Origin: Clostridiaceae bacterium | GTDB lineage: Bacteria > Bacillota > Clostridia > Acetivibrionales > DUMC01 | Direction: 5' to 3' | Assembly (NCBI GenBank): GCA_012512865.1 | Contig: JAAZDH010000294.1 | Coordinates: 1-5,037, forward strand | Length of the DNA: 5,037 nucleotides | Part shown: positions 4,527-5,037 of the stretch, in pieces | Layout: each line of letters begins with the position of its first letter | Position numbering within the stretch: the stretch's first letter is position 1 | Program-made: the position numbers and the translations under genes | The notes under the pieces: model-generated | Seen by the model: the letters and a program-made list of their open reading frames with translations, nothing else | What the model was told of the DNA's origin: nothing | Databases searched by the model: none

Positions 4527-5037
4527 TCATTGTTTTTTTAATAAAGCTTCTGCCATTTTCTCCGTGATTTTTGACGCAAAAACTGCATCCATACTGCCAA
4601 GTATGGCTGAAGCATTCTCTTTTTTCATCTGCAGCAGGATTTCAACAACCAGTTGTATCTTCTCTTCGCCAATTTCGCTTAATATTCTTGCTGCAGCAGA
4701 TTCATCCATGTTCTCATATATCTGTATGAAATTTTTTATATCCGTGTCCTGCTTTTCCTGGAGCATGATTTCCCTGTATATTTCTTCTGCAACATCCTCG
4801 TTGATGGTTTCAAAGTATTTCCGGAAACCTTCCTTGTCCCCTTGTGCCGTAAGCTTTTGTAACTCTTTACTTTTTTCTTCCAACCTCTTTTTCTCATCCT
4901 GTATTTTCTGTTCTTCGCCGGCCCATTCCGCTAAAACTTTCTCATATTCTTCCTTGTAAACCTCCAATTCGCTTATGAGCCTGTTTGCTTCTTCCAGCTC
5001 CTTTTGATACCTGTCTCTTTCTTCCTTCATTTCACAG
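4527..5037 (-). CDS. motE: MotE/YlxF-type flagellar protein with coiled coil and MgtE_N-like domain, 5'-truncated
   Basis: 169 residues are visible; the frame is open to the window edge (a Cys and a Glu codon precede the first ATG at 5030). That ATG has no SD, so the true start lies outside. The visible part begins with a highly charged heptad-rich coiled coil (about residues 1-65, E/K/L rich). It continues with a helical repeat domain like MgtE_N (about 66-165), with motifs MDESAAARILSEI, VVEILLQMKKENASAILGSM and ASKITEKMAEALL. MotE/YlxF proteins also have an N-terminal membrane helix, expected in the missing part. The gene sits directly before fliK, the place of ylxF in B. subtilis after fliJ. 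Its role is probably linked to stator or motor function, but is poorly defined in Bacillota. It is not the MgtE magnesium channel, since CBS and channel domains are absent. fliK begins 34 nt downstream. Confidence 0.85.
   Translation of the reverse strand, partial: CEMKEERDRYQKELEEANRLISELEVYKEEYEKVLAEWAGEEQKIQDEKKRLEEKSKELQKLTAQGDKEGFRKYFETINEDVAEEIYREIMLQEKQDTDIKNFIQIYENMDESAAARILSEIGEEKIQLVVEILLQMKKENASAILGSMDAVFASKITEKMAEALLKKQ

Noticed and set aside
4065..4959. Two long plus-strand open frames opposite fliK and motE
   Set aside because: Both are antisense shadows; the Ser/Phe-rich sequence is the complement of Glu/Lys-rich coiled-coil coding, not a membrane protein.
4527..5037. Magnesium transporter MgtE
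   Set aside because: Only the MgtE_N-like helical repeat is present, ending in a stop right after it. CBS and membrane channel domains are absent and the context is flagellar.
1..5037. A novel defence, mobile or biosynthetic system
   Set aside because: All major frames belong to known flagellar families in the standard order. No repeats, integrase, transposase or toxin-antitoxin signals are seen.

Overview
The window is a section of a flagellar assembly operon. Every gene lies on the minus strand, so transcription runs from the high coordinates to the low ones. In transcription order the genes are: a 5'-truncated motE/ylxF-type gene (MgtE_N-like domain), fliK (hook-length control), flgD (hook cap), a TIGR02530-type conserved flagellar operon gene of unknown function, flgE (hook protein), flbD/swrD, and the first 29 codons of a probable fliL. 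The order matches the hook section of the long fla/che operon of Bacillota. The extra TIGR02530 gene between flgD and flgE, the large flgE, and the very strong AAGGAGGTGAT-like Shine-Dalgarno (SD) sequences point to a Gram-positive, Clostridia-like bacterium. Genus cannot be told from this window.

Region by region: 5037-4527 encodes the coiled coil and MgtE_N-like part of MotE, and its N-terminus lies outside the window. 4492-2828 encodes FliK from a TTG start. 2787-2305 encodes a short FlgD and 2290-1904 the TIGR02530 protein. For both of these the longest open frame begins upstream of its own SD, so I moved the start six codons downstream to a GTG. 1903-1770 is a 134-nt spacer with two inverted repeats and a strong SD for flgE (1769-459). 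458-326 is a 133-nt spacer with a long-range inverted repeat and a possible mini-ORF. 325-128 encodes FlbD. 89-1 encodes the N-terminal membrane anchor of FliL.

How the genes work together: FlgD caps the growing hook and lets FlgE subunits polymerise. FliK is exported as a ruler and switches export from hook to filament substrates when the hook is long enough. MotE, FlbD/SwrD and FliL act near the stator and motor. The other junctions are tight (14 to 40 nt), but flgE alone is set off by about 133 nt on each side. This is the main structural oddity and may reflect separate post-transcriptional control of the most abundant product here.

I see no promoter, sense-strand terminator, mobile element, tRNA or CRISPR. 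No clearly new biological system is present. The least understood gene is the TIGR02530 one, and the least explained DNA is the pair of flgE-flanking spacers.
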